Assembly (NCBI GenBank): GCA_900544625.1
Contig: UQVR01000004.1
Coordinates: 1-54,805 of the forward strand
DNA length: 54,805 nucleotides
Source of the DNA: an uncultured Mycoplasmatota bacterium
GTDB lineage: Bacteria > Bacillota_I > Bacilli_A > RF39 > UBA660
Direction: 5' to 3'
Under the pieces are notes generated by a model that was not told the origin of the DNA, ran no database searches, and saw only the letters and a list, made by a program, of their open reading frames with translations. The stretch's first letter is position 1; the number at the start of each line of letters is the position of its first letter. A program made the translations under genes and the position numbers. Positions 42,009 through 50,696 of the stretch are shown here, one piece after another.

Positions 42009-42836
42009 TTAGTTAACTTTTAACTTATTTATCTCAGATATTGATAAGTTTGTTATTTTGCTTATAAACTTTGGGCTACATTTTTCTTTTAACATGTTTT
42101 TTGCTGTTTCTATTTTTTCTTCAGCTTTACCTCTTTGTTCCGCTGAAACTATCTTCCATGAATCATCATGAAAGATACTTATCACTTCTGGATCATTTAT
42201 AAAGTCATCTACCATTTCAACCGTACTCATCATTAATTCATCTCCATTTGCTATTTTTATTGCTTCTTCTCGTGTTTTTGCATATAACAATCTACACCAT
42301 CTTATAAATCTCTCTTCATCTTTAGAATATGATATATCATCTAAAATGTCAAGTCTTATTAGCAACATTTCTATGCTTTCTTTTAATATCTTTTTGTGAT
42401 TTATTACATTTATTAATTCGTATTTATTTATTATTTCATTATTAGTTAATTTGTAATTACCATTCATTATATTAAAACTAGTTACTTTCTTAAGTCTTCT
42501 ATAAGGATTATTCTTTTTAAGTTGATGTGAGTATATATAAGATGCATATGCTAAACTTTTCATGCATTCAGTTTCTCCGAAATTATTATACATTTCAATA
42601 TTTACTAATTCTCCATTTGATAATACTAATACAATATCTAAATAATAGTCATGTAACTTAATATTATCATTTTGAATATATTTTTGCTTAGTAACTCGAA
42701 CATTTAAAATAGTTAAATCTGATTTAATATACTTTAGATATGAATTATAAAAATCTTTAATTATTCTTTTATTACTAAATATATGTTTAAATACTAAGTC
42801 ATTGGTTAACCAAATAAATTCTTTTGTTTCTGTCAT
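42009..42836 (-). CDS. Rpn/PD-(D/E)XK-family transposase-like nuclease
   Basis: 275 residues of the PDDEXK_2 / Rpn group (recombination-promoting nuclease). N-terminal LTNDLVFKHIFSNKRIIKDF, a core DIVLVLSNGELVNIEMYNN (candidate metal-binding Asp and Glu), and a helical C-terminus with AEQRGKAEEKIETAKNMLKE. Related genes spread in many copies in gut Firmicutes and are annotated as putative transposases, although no transposition is proved. No terminal repeats are visible around it. Confidence 0.8.
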   Translation of the reverse strand: MTETKEFIWLTNDLVFKHIFSNKRIIKDFYNSYLKYIKSDLTILNVRVTKQKYIQNDNIKLHDYYLDIVLVLSNGELVNIEMYNNFGETECMKSLAYASYIYSHQLKKNNPYRRLKKVTSFNIMNGNYKLTNNEIINKYELINVINHKKILKESIEMLLIRLDILDDISYSKDEERFIRWCRLLYAKTREEAIKIANGDELMMSTVEMVDDFINDPEVISIFHDDSWKIVSAEQRGKAEEKIETAKNMLKEKCSPKFISKITNLSISEINKLKVN

Positions 42837-42928
42837 ATTTTCACCCTATTTCCAAAGAAACATTTAATATCCTAACACACTCAAAATAAATAATTTGTTC
42901 TTTCTTGTCGAATGGGTACACAAATAAA

Positions 42929-42956
42929 AACAATTAAAATTTTACTTTTAATTGTT
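42929..42956 (-). terminator. Terminator after the ECF operon
   Basis: Perfect 11-bp AT stem AACAATTAAAA/TTTTAATTGTT with a 6-base loop followed by TTTATTTG. The remaining 42837-42928 has no gene I can see. Confidence 0.65.
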
Positions 42957-42964
42957 CTTATCAA

Positions 42965-43654
42965 CTACTCAATTACTATTTCTAAAATATATTTAAAATC
43001 TTCTAAACTTACATTGTGACTTTCAATATCGTAATAAATACCATTATCTTTAAATTCTGTATAATATGTATTTTCATATTGATAAATTAATATATCTTTA
43101 TTTTTTATTTTAGAATAATTACTTGTACTTGATTCAAAATAATAGTCGCGCACAGGCTTTCTTGTGTTATTAAAAGCTACAATAATCTTACCATTACCAT
43201 CATTTTTTTTGTAAGTGTATAAATAGTTATATACACTTGTAGATTTTGTTTCTTCATTAAAAGTTCCTAAACAACTTATATCCCAGGTGTAATTTTTTAA
43301 TTTATTATTTTTTTTATCAAATGCTTCTGTGCTTCTTTTATAAAATGGAAATGTTTTAGAAAATAAATCATATTCTATATAATTACTTTCTAATTTTATT
43401 AGATGAACATCTGTATCATTGCTTGTTATTTTACTTATTTCATTAATGTGTATTCCATCTATATTACTATTATTATCATTTTTAAACGCTTTACTTCTGT
43501 ATCCAAATAATATTATTCCAATACAAACTAAAACTAAACTGGCATATTTTAATGTTGCATAAATATTTTTTCTTTTTTTATTTACAACATAATTATAAAT
43601 ATCATTTTTATTTATTTTTTCATCAATTATATCTTTTAAAACTTTTTTAGTCAT
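42965..43654 (-). CDS. Putative anti-sigma factor
   Basis: 229 residues: a short cytoplasmic N-terminus (1-30), one membrane segment (about 32-50), and an extracytoplasmic Tyr/Asn-rich domain (about 60-229). Single-pass proteins encoded immediately after an ECF sigma factor usually hold it inactive at the membrane. The eight-base overlap with the sigma gene and the AAGGAGG Shine-Dalgarno support coupling. No zinc-binding HxxxCxxC motif is seen in the N-terminus, so it is not a ZAS-type anti-sigma. Confidence 0.7.
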   Translation of the reverse strand: MTKKVLKDIIDEKINKNDIYNYVVNKKRKNIYATLKYASLVLVCIGIILFGYRSKAFKNDNNSNIDGIHINEISKITSNDTDVHLIKLESNYIEYDLFSKTFPFYKRSTEAFDKKNNKLKNYTWDISCLGTFNEETKSTSVYNYLYTYKKNDGNGKIIVAFNNTRKPVRDYYFESSTSNYSKIKNKDILIYQYENTYYTEFKDNGIYYDIESHNVSLEDFKYILEIVIE

Positions 43655-44135
43655 TATTAATCCTCCTTAACTCTTTTAGAGTTCTATAAATATAATTTTT
43701 AACATTTGATTCGGTTAAATTTAAACTATTTGCTATTTCTTTAATAGTAAAATCTTCATAATAATAAAGATATATTATTTTAGCTATATTGTTATTTTTC
43801 TTTTTTAAATATTTCCAGACAAGCTCAGTATCAAATTTGTCCATAACTGTTTTTTCTAAATTAATATTACTTTTAATACTATCTGTAATTTCAGTATCAT
43901 CTTTTCTTAAGAACTTAAATCTGTAATATTTTTTTAAAACATTTTTAGCTATTCCAAATACATAGTTTTTATCACTAACTTTATCAATATTTTTATATAC
44001 CTCAAGATAAATGTTTTGAAGTATATCTTTTACATCACCAATATTATTAGCATTTAATACTACATACCTAGAAATATCTTTATAACTTTCATTATAAACC
44101 ACATCAAATTTATCTAAGGCTTTTTGACCAGTCAT
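43647..44135 (-). CDS. ECF-type sigma factor
   Basis: About 162 residues from the second Met (44133-44135), better spaced from GAGGTGA than the first (44141). Region 2 (SYKDISRYVVLNANNIGDVKDILQNIYLEVYKNI, about 18-52) and region 4 (YYYEDFTIKEIANSLNLTESNVKNYIYRTLKELR, about 123-158) match ECF sigma-70, with no region 1 or 3. A TGAAACTTTTT element about 40 bases upstream (44171-44181, minus strand) resembles ECF -35 boxes and could mark autoregulation. Signal unknown. Confidence 0.85.
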   Translation of the reverse strand: MTGQKALDKFDVVYNESYKDISRYVVLNANNIGDVKDILQNIYLEVYKNIDKVSDKNYVFGIAKNVLKKYYRFKFLRKDDTEITDSIKSNINLEKTVMDKFDTELVWKYLKKKNNNIAKIIYLYYYEDFTIKEIANSLNLTESNVKNYIYRTLKELRRINND

Positions 44136-44183
44136 TTTCATTCACCTCAACTTTAAAGTGTTAATTTTTTTAAAAAAAGTTTC

Positions 44184-44217
44184 AAAAAAACAATTAGTTT
44201 TTTATTTACTAATTGTT
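44184..44217 (-). terminator. Terminator overlapping the flavodoxin stop
   Basis: 10-bp stem AACAATTAGT/ACTAATTGTT with a 9-base loop and a T run (44188-44184). Confidence 0.8.
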
Positions 44218-44801
44218 TTAAGCCAATTATCTATATCTTGATCACTGGCATTTGATGAAAAACGATATCCATCATACCATATTCCGCCGCTGGATATGGA
44301 TTTTAAATTTTTAGTACTATCACCTAAACCACTGGAAGCAGAAGTACAAATTGGAAATACTTTTTTATTATCAAAAGTGTTTCCTATTACAAAGCTATCA
44401 GTTGGCCAAGCTGCAATACCCCACCAGATTGGATAAGCAATTATAACAGTTTCATAACTATCCCAATTGTCTGGGGTTGTTTGTTCTAATAATATATGTC
44501 TTTTTGTTTTATCATTATGTTCAATTGAAACACGAGAATTTTCATCATTGTAATTTAGATCTTCACTTGTGTATTTTTCTTGTGGTACTATTTCAAAAAG
44601 GTCAGCATCTAATTTCTTTGCTATTTTTTCTGCAAGATTTTTCGTATGATTTTGGGCTGAGAAATACACTACGAGTGTTTTTCCTGTTGCTTTTACATTT
44701 GTATTTTCACTTTTATCATTTTTTAATCTCAATCCTATTAATGCAACAATCATTAAGATTGCCATTAATATAATCATTATTGTTCTATTTTTTGTATTCA
44801 T
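44202..44801 (-). CDS. Membrane-anchored flavodoxin
   Basis: 199 residues. An N-terminal membrane helix (about 7-25) is followed by a flavodoxin domain (about 40-199). Phosphate-binding loop KTLVVYFSAQNHTKNLAEKI and FMN loops YPIWWGIAAW and ICTSASSGLG are visible, the pattern of the flavodoxin_4 group. It probably carries electrons at the outer or inner face of the membrane. The start lies 17 bases inside the end of the frameshifted ogt frame, so the two are co-transcribed. Confidence 0.88.
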   Translation of the reverse strand: MNTKNRTIMIILMAILMIVALIGLRLKNDKSENTNVKATGKTLVVYFSAQNHTKNLAEKIAKKLDADLFEIVPQEKYTSEDLNYNDENSRVSIEHNDKTKRHILLEQTTPDNWDSYETVIIAYPIWWGIAAWPTDSFVIGNTFDNKKVFPICTSASSGLGDSTKNLKSISSGGIWYDGYRFSSNASDQDIDNWLKTISK

Positions 44802-45296
44802 TATATCCTTCTTTCTTTAATAAATTTATTTTGTTATTTAAGCCTCCACCAAAGCCAGTAAGTTTGTTATTTGCTCTCATTACTCTGTGACAAGGAATGA
44901 TTATGCAAATAGGGTTTCTACCTACCGCTCCACCTACAGCTTGAGATACATTTGCTTTATTTTTTTCTTTTTGGCAATATTGGAAGCAATATCACCATAA
45001 GTTATAGTTTTTCCATAAGGAATTTTTTTAATGTATTCAATAACTTCCATAGTAAAGTAACTTAAATTATAGAATTTATATTCTGGTGTAAAATCAGGAA
45101 TGTCACCATTAAAATAAATATCTAACCATTTTTTAGTTATTGAAAATATTTTTAGATTTTTAAACTCAGCATCATTGCTTAATTTTTCTGAATCACTAGA
45201 ATTTAAAAATATTAATTTTGTTAGAAATTTGCCATCAGATTCCATCACAATGTCATCAAACTCATTTGGTGTTTTATAAATGCATTTATATATCAT
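44785..45296 (-). pseudogene. ogt: Frameshifted methylated-DNA-protein cysteine methyltransferase
   Basis: From ATG at 45294-45296 the frame encodes MIYKCIYKTPNEF to TMEVIEYIKKIPYGKTITYGDIA, matching Ogt, but it hits TAG after KKKKIKQMYLKL. In another frame the rest continues: ANVSQAVGGAVGRNPICIII, then PCHRVMRANN with the methyl-acceptor Cys, then LTGFGGGLNNK to a stop at 44785. The break lies in a run of seven and five A (44960-44972). If real, it kills O6-methylguanine repair unless ribosomes or polymerase slip; a sequencing error in the homopolymer is the alternative. Confidence 0.85.
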
Positions 45297-46224
45297 ACTT
45301 GTAGAAACCTTCACCACTAGATTTTCCTAATTTTCCTTCTTCTATGTATTTTTTTAAAAGACTTTCCATTCCCTTAAAATTATATGGGGCTAAAAATTTA
45401 GGTATTTTAACGTACATTAAAACTATATTGTATGCAGTTTTTAATCCCACAGTATCAAGTATTTCAAAAGGACCTTTTGGTGATCCTGTTCCTCTTTTCC
45501 ATGCTGTATCTATACTTTTTACATCACTTATACCATTAACTAATAAATCTAAACTAGAAAATAAAAGCGGTATAAGCATAGAATTTAACAAATAACCAGA
45601 TTTCTCTTTATTTAATGGAAGGGGTATCATTCTTATACCTTTAGCAAAATCTATTACTTCATTAAATGCAGCATCACTTGTTTTATCATGTCTCATTACT
45701 TCCACAATGTTATTTTTCCAAATAGAATTTGCAAAATGAAGAGCTAAAAATTTATCACTTCTACCTGTATATTTTGCAAGTTTACTTGGCAACATCGTTG
45801 ATGAATTTGTAACAATAATTGTTTTATCATCAAGTTTGTCTTTTATACTTTCATATATTTCTTTTTTAGCATTAAAATCTTCACTCATTGATTCTATTAC
45901 TAAATCAGTATCTTTTAAAGCTTTATCCAAATTTAATTCTAACTTAATTTCATCAAGCACCATATTTACCTTTTTTAAGCATTTACTTGCATTAAAATTA
46001 TCAAAATCAGCAATACCTAATGACCAATTATTAATATCTTTATTTTTTTTCATTATATTAATTGCTTCAATATAAGAGTTTTTTACTTCTTCAAGTTTTT
46101 TCTTACATCTTTTAATACTTTCCTTGCTCCGAAGATAAATAGTAACATTATATCCTGAATAACTAGTTTGAAAAGCTATTTGACTTCCTAAGACTCCACC
46201 ACCTAAAATAGTTATATTTTTCAT
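45286..46224 (-). CDS. 3-hydroxyacyl-CoA dehydrogenase
   Basis: 312 residues from ATG at 46222-46224 (AAGGTG upstream; GTG three codons earlier is less likely). NAD-binding N-terminal domain GGGVLGSQIAFQTSYSGYNV; substrate/NAD loop ESMSEDFNAKKEIYESI; TNSSTMLPSKLAK; catalytic His in LALHFANSIWKNNIVEV; then the helical C-terminal domain with GPFEILDTVGL. Usually acts in beta-oxidation or butyrate synthesis, but no thiolase or crotonase is nearby. Its last codons overlap the ogt start. Confidence 0.9.
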   Translation of the reverse strand: MKNITILGGGVLGSQIAFQTSYSGYNVTIYLRSKESIKRCKKKLEEVKNSYIEAINIMKKNKDINNWSLGIADFDNFNASKCLKKVNMVLDEIKLELNLDKALKDTDLVIESMSEDFNAKKEIYESIKDKLDDKTIIVTNSSTMLPSKLAKYTGRSDKFLALHFANSIWKNNIVEVMRHDKTSDAAFNEVIDFAKGIRMIPLPLNKEKSGYLLNSMLIPLLFSSLDLLVNGISDVKSIDTAWKRGTGSPKGPFEILDTVGLKTAYNIVLMYVKIPKFLAPYNFKGMESLLKKYIEEGKLGKSSGEGFYKYDI

Positions 46225-46276
46225 TAAAATCACCTTATAATTTAATTATAAACTATTTTTTTATTTTTAACAATAT

Positions 46277-47359
46277 TTACTCTTTACTAATACTTAAAAT
46301 TATACCAATACTAATCATACTTACCAGTAGACTTGAACCTCCATAAGAAAAAAATGGTAGAGTTACTCCGGTAACAGGTATTAAACCTATAACTACACAA
46401 ATGTTAAGTAAAGCTTGAATAATTATTCCAAAACCTAAACCAAATGATAAATATTTATAAAATAAATTATCACAATTTAATGATATTTTAACAATACGAT
46501 AAAAGATAAATCCAAAGAATGTTGTTACAATCAAAATTCCAAGAAAACCAAATTCTTCAGAAATAATTGAAAATATAAAATCTGTCTGTGGCTCAGGTAA
46601 ATAAAATTGCTTTTGACGACTATTTAAAAAGCCTTGTCCAAGTAGTCCACCTGGACCAATAGCGTATAAACTTTGAATTATTTGATAACCACTACCTAAA
46701 GGATCTACCCAAGGATTTAAGAAAGATACTATTCTTAACATACGATATGGGGCAACTACGATTAAACCAATGATGCCAAGGATTCCCACTATACCTATTT
46801 TAACAAAAAATGATAATTTAACTCCAGAAATAAAAAGAATTGATGTTAAAGTTAAAACAATTACCATTGCAGTACCAAAGTCAGGTTCTAGCATAATAAG
46901 TAGAAAAAATACTCCGATGACTAATAAAATTGGCAATACTCCTTTTTTTATATCAAATATTTGTTTTTGATTATTTGCTAAGTATTTTGATACGTAAATA
47001 ATTAATCCTATTTTAGCAAATTCACTGGGTTGGATACCAAAACCTCCGATACCAAACCAACTTCTACTTCCGTTTCTAATTTTACCTAGACCTGGGATTA
47101 AAACAAGGACTAGTAACAAAAAACAAATTAATAATATTAAATTAGCTTTTTCATAATATATTTTTGGATTTATTTTTTTTAAAACAAAAACTATTACTAA
47201 ACTTATGATAAAAAATGCACTTTGGGCTTTTACAAATTTAAATGAGTCATTAAATTTATATTCAGCCCAGATAGAACTAGCAGAATAAATCATTACTATT
47301 CCAAATATAGCTATTATTATAACAGTAATAAGTAACCATTTATCATACTTTTTAGACAT
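46277..47359 (-). CDS. ftsW: FtsW/RodA-family peptidoglycan glycosyltransferase
   Basis: 360 residues, about ten membrane segments, SEDS family. Conserved features: MIYSASS in helix 1, RSWFGIGGFGIQPSEFAKIG, the GSGYQIIQSLYAIGPGGLLGQGF loop, FIFSIISEEFGFLG, and the C-terminal TLPFFSYGGSSLL. It polymerises lipid II with a partner class B PBP, most likely the one encoded at 48542. FtsW rather than RodA is inferred from the dcw-like neighbourhood (PBP, MraY). Confidence 0.92.
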   Translation of the reverse strand: MSKKYDKWLLITVIIIAIFGIVMIYSASSIWAEYKFNDSFKFVKAQSAFFIISLVIVFVLKKINPKIYYEKANLILLICFLLLVLVLIPGLGKIRNGSRSWFGIGGFGIQPSEFAKIGLIIYVSKYLANNQKQIFDIKKGVLPILLVIGVFFLLIMLEPDFGTAMVIVLTLTSILFISGVKLSFFVKIGIVGILGIIGLIVVAPYRMLRIVSFLNPWVDPLGSGYQIIQSLYAIGPGGLLGQGFLNSRQKQFYLPEPQTDFIFSIISEEFGFLGILIVTTFFGFIFYRIVKISLNCDNLFYKYLSFGLGFGIIIQALLNICVVIGLIPVTGVTLPFFSYGGSSLLVSMISIGIILSISKE

Positions 47360-47381
47360 ATTTATCCCTCATATAATTATA

Positions 47382-47427
47382 TTAAAAAAAGAATTTTCTA
47401 TTACTTTTTAAGTGTTAGAAAATTCTT
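47382..47427 (-). terminator. Terminator after mraY
   Basis: Perfect 12-bp stem AAGAATTTTCTA with its complement, 15-base loop, and a T run (47388-47382). It separates mraY from ftsW. Confidence 0.85.
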
Positions 47428-47468
47428 GTAGTATATGCTTGGTATAATTGACTAGTGTTAGAAATTTT

Positions 47469-48461
47469 TTATAACCATACTCCATAAGTTATTGCAGCCA
47501 TTGCTAAAATAAAACCTACAACCCAGAATAACTTGATTATGTCTGTTTCTCTCCATCCTATTTCTTCAAAATGATGATGAAGTGGTGCTTTTAAGAATAC
47601 TTTTTTATTAAAATATCTAATTGATATTATTTGTATTAAACTACTTAGTGTTTCTATTACAAACACTCCACCAATAATGGCTAGTGATATTTCATGTCTT
47701 GATACAATTGCAACTGATGCTAAGGCTCCACCTAAAGCTAGAGAACCTAAGTCACCCATAAATATTCTAGCTGGATGAGTATTAAATACCAAGAAGCCTA
47801 TTAAAGCACCTACTAAAAGAAAACAAAATATTGCTATTTCTTGATAACCTTCTAACCAACCAGCATTCCAACTTATAACACCATAAGCAAAGAAGGCTAT
47901 TGCAGATAATCCACCAGCTAGACCATCTAGGCCATCAGTAATATTAACAGCATTCGTCGTACCAACAAGTAAAAATAATATAAATAAACCAAACATCCAA
48001 CCTAAATCAATATAAATATTTAGGAAACTTATACTCAGTACTGGTTTTCCTCCGCCTTTCATAAATAAATAAAAGAAAACTAGTGCTATACACATTTGAA
48101 TTAAAAATTTTGTAACTAAACTTATGCCATTATTATTATGGAATTTAACTTTTAAGTAGTCATCGATAAAACCAAGTAGCCCATATGCTAAAAAGACAAA
48201 AACTATTATTATAAGGTTATAACTAATTGCAATACTACCTTTAATATAAAGTAAAATTAAAGATACTATAACAGGGATAATGAAAATTATACCTCCCATT
48301 GTTGGTGTTCCTTCTTTTTTTAAGTGTCTTTCATTAATCAATTTACTTACTGATTGTCCAAAATGTAATTTTCTAAATAATGGAACAACAAATAAACCTG
48401 TTATTAAAGATAAAATAAACCCTAGCATCATTGCCATTGATGCTTTAGCTAATATTAACAT
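47469..48461 (-). CDS. mraY: Phospho-MurNAc-pentapeptide translocase
   Basis: 330 residues from ATG at 48459-48461 (GAGGTGG upstream); a TTG five codons earlier is rejected because it overlaps that site. About ten membrane segments with MraY signatures: KEGTPTMGGI, FIDDYLKV (Asp pair), NAVNITDGLDGLAGG, the FMGDLGSLALGG catalytic Asp loop, and PLHHHFEEIGWRE. Makes lipid I at the cytoplasmic membrane. It follows the PBP gene but is separated from ftsW by a strong terminator; murE, murD and murG are missing from this cluster. Confidence 0.97.
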   Translation of the reverse strand: MLILAKASMAMMLGFILSLITGLFVVPLFRKLHFGQSVSKLINERHLKKEGTPTMGGIIFIIPVIVSLILLYIKGSIAISYNLIIIVFVFLAYGLLGFIDDYLKVKFHNNNGISLVTKFLIQMCIALVFFYLFMKGGGKPVLSISFLNIYIDLGWMFGLFILFLLVGTTNAVNITDGLDGLAGGLSAIAFFAYGVISWNAGWLEGYQEIAIFCFLLVGALIGFLVFNTHPARIFMGDLGSLALGGALASVAIVSRHEISLAIIGGVFVIETLSSLIQIISIRYFNKKVFLKAPLHHHFEEIGWRETDIIKLFWVVGFILAMAAITYGVWL

Positions 48462-48541
48462 AATTCCACCTCGCAACTTTATTATACACCACTTTTTTCT
48501 TCTTTTTTTATTTTAGAAATAAAATTTACATATTTTTACAC

Positions 48542-50446
48542 TTAACCTAGCATTAGAACTACTGTTCCTTTTTCTTTGACATACATTCCCCCTTTTGGAG
48601 ATTCATAAATAACAGTTTCGCCGTTACCACTATATTCTATATTAAATCCTTTTAAAACTTTTTTTGCTTCATCAATAGTCATACCTACTACATCTGGTAC
48701 AACTACATATTTTTGATCTAACCAAGTATATTCTTTAGGAATTCCTTCTGTATCCGGTTTTATATCAAGAATATCTATGGCGCTTAAAAAAATGTTTCTG
48801 GCAATCGGGGCAGCTACAGTACCACCATATTGCACCACTCCTTTTGCATTTTCTACCGCAACATAAACTATAATTTCTGGGTCATTTGCTGGCATAAATC
48901 CAATAAATGATAAAATGTATTTACTTGATGAATATCTCCCATTTTCAACTGTCTGTGCTGTTCCAGTTTTTCCCCCGATACGATAATTTTCTATATATGC
49001 ATTATGACCAGACCCTTTGGCAACTACACTTTCTAGTGCGTATTTAACTAAATCTGATGTTTCTTTTTTTATGATTGTTCCTTTATTTTGGACATTTACA
49101 CTTTTAATTATGGTATTAGTTTCAGGTTCTAAATAATTTTTTACTAAGAAAGGAGTATATAATGTTCCTCCATTTATTATAGCAGAAACCGCTTGAACTT
49201 GTTGAATTGGGGTTACACTTATTCCTTGACCAAAAGCTGTTGTGGCAAGTTCAACATTCCCCATTTTATCTAAATTAAATAGTATTCCGTTTCCTTCACC
49301 ATTTAAATCAATTCCCGTTTTTGTTCCAAAACCAAATTTTTTTATATAACTCATTAATTTTTCTTTTTGAAGCATTAACCCAAGGTTAACAAATCCAGGG
49401 TTGCAACTGTTTTCTATAACCTCTAGATAAGTTTGATTACCATGTCCCCCATGTTTCCAACAATGAAGTGTTGCACCATCTACTCTTATGGCTCCAGAAT
49501 CATTAAATCTATCTTCAAAAATATTGATTAACCCTTCATTTATGGCTGCAGTATATGTCGTAATTTTCATAGTTGATCCGGGTTCAAATGTCATCCATAT
49601 CGGTAGATTTCTATTTATAACCTCGGTACTATAATTTTTATATTCATTGCTATTAAAATTGGGTCTTGATGACATTGCTAATACTTCTCCATTTTTGGGA
49701 TTCATGGCAATCGCTATAACACTATCTGGATTATATTTAGCCACAACATTATCAAGTTCATTTTCCATAGCAAGCTGCAAATCTAAATCTATGGTAAGTT
49801 GTAATGATACACCAGATGTCGGAGCCTCATAAATTTCTGATAATTGTAATTTATGACCTTTTCCATCAGAAAAATATTTAATGGAACCATCTTCACCTGT
49901 TAAATAATTATCATAATAAAGTTCTAAACCAGATAACCCTTGATTATCAATTCCAACATAACCTAAAACATGACTTAAAACTGCTTCATATGGATAATAT
50001 CTTTTACTTTCTTTAACCAAATATACTCCATCTATTTTTAAAGCATCTATTTTTTCAGCAATATCATAGCTTAAACCTCTTCCTTCTGGATGAACTCTTT
50101 CTATTGATGTTTTTTTGCTAATATGTTTAAGCATATCGTTATAATCACTTTTTAATATTTTACTTAACTTTTTAGCAGTATCTTCTTTATCCTTAATTTG
50201 GTTAGGAATAACTACCAAGGATGTTGTTGTAATATTATCCGCTAATACTCTACCTTTTCGGTCTACAATTTTTCCACGATCTGCTGATATTGGTAATTTT
50301 CTACTCCACAAAGATTCTGCTAAAGTATTTAACTTTTTATAAGAAAAAACTTGAATATAAAAAACCCTAATAATAGCTATAACTAAAACTAAAATAACCA
50401 CTAAAAATATATATCTAATTCTAGTATGTATATTATTATAAAACAT
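48542..50446 (-). CDS. ftsI: Class B penicillin-binding protein with one PASTA domain (FtsI/SpoVD type)
   Basis: 634 residues: short cytoplasmic tail, membrane anchor (about 12-33), PBP dimerisation domain (about 50-220), and transpeptidase domain. Active-site motifs: SxxK as Ser291-Lys294 (EPGSTMK), SxN as Ser347-Asn349 (SCN), KTG at 493-495 (GGKTGTA). A PASTA domain ends the protein (about 580-634; VVPDVVGMTIDEAKKVL). PBP2B and SpoVD share this layout. Because it is the only class B PBP seen here and sits before mraY, FtsI is favoured, but a sporulation-specific SpoVD role cannot be excluded. Confidence 0.93.
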   Translation of the reverse strand: MFYNNIHTRIRYIFLVVILVLVIAIIRVFYIQVFSYKKLNTLAESLWSRKLPISADRGKIVDRKGRVLADNITTTSLVVIPNQIKDKEDTAKKLSKILKSDYNDMLKHISKKTSIERVHPEGRGLSYDIAEKIDALKIDGVYLVKESKRYYPYEAVLSHVLGYVGIDNQGLSGLELYYDNYLTGEDGSIKYFSDGKGHKLQLSEIYEAPTSGVSLQLTIDLDLQLAMENELDNVVAKYNPDSVIAIAMNPKNGEVLAMSSRPNFNSNEYKNYSTEVINRNLPIWMTFEPGSTMKITTYTAAINEGLINIFEDRFNDSGAIRVDGATLHCWKHGGHGNQTYLEVIENSCNPGFVNLGLMLQKEKLMSYIKKFGFGTKTGIDLNGEGNGILFNLDKMGNVELATTAFGQGISVTPIQQVQAVSAIINGGTLYTPFLVKNYLEPETNTIIKSVNVQNKGTIIKKETSDLVKYALESVVAKGSGHNAYIENYRIGGKTGTAQTVENGRYSSSKYILSFIGFMPANDPEIIVYVAVENAKGVVQYGGTVAAPIARNIFLSAIDILDIKPDTEGIPKEYTWLDQKYVVVPDVVGMTIDEAKKVLKGFNIEYSGNGETVIYESPKGGMYVKEKGTVVLMLG

Positions 50447-50480
50447 AATTATCCCTCAGAAAAATATATGTTATATTAAC

Positions 50481-50513
50481 AAAAAAAAGAATAGATTAAT
50501 TTATCTACTCTTT
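50481..50513 (-). terminator. Terminator after the 64-residue gene
   Basis: 11-bp stem (one G-T), 6-base loop, T run (50488-50481); it overlaps the stop codon of the small gene and separates the coiled-coil operon from ftsI. Confidence 0.75.
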
Positions 50514-50695
50514 CCCATATTTTCATAATTTGTTAAATCTAATCCAACAAATTGAGCTAATCTAATTAATTCATCTTCTGTTGCATACCTTGCTCTATCT
50601 GCATCAAGTATTGCATACCCAATACCACCTGCAAAATAAGCTCCCTCGAAATAATTAATTAAATCCATTCTTAATCTTTCAAAATCTATATTCAT
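50501..50695 (-). CDS. Conserved-looking small soluble protein, 64 residues
   Basis: Sequence MNIDFERLRMDLINYFEGA, then YAILDADRARYATEDELIRLAQ, ending LTNYENMGKSR. Compact, acidic, helical, without membrane segment. It directly follows the coiled-coil gene with one base between and has no obvious Shine-Dalgarno, so it is probably translated by coupling. Family not recognised; by position it may be a partner or chaperone of the coiled-coil protein. Confidence 0.6.
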   Translation of the reverse strand: MNIDFERLRMDLINYFEGAYFAGGIGYAILDADRARYATEDELIRLAQFVGLDLTNYENMGKSR

Positions 50696-50696
50696 A

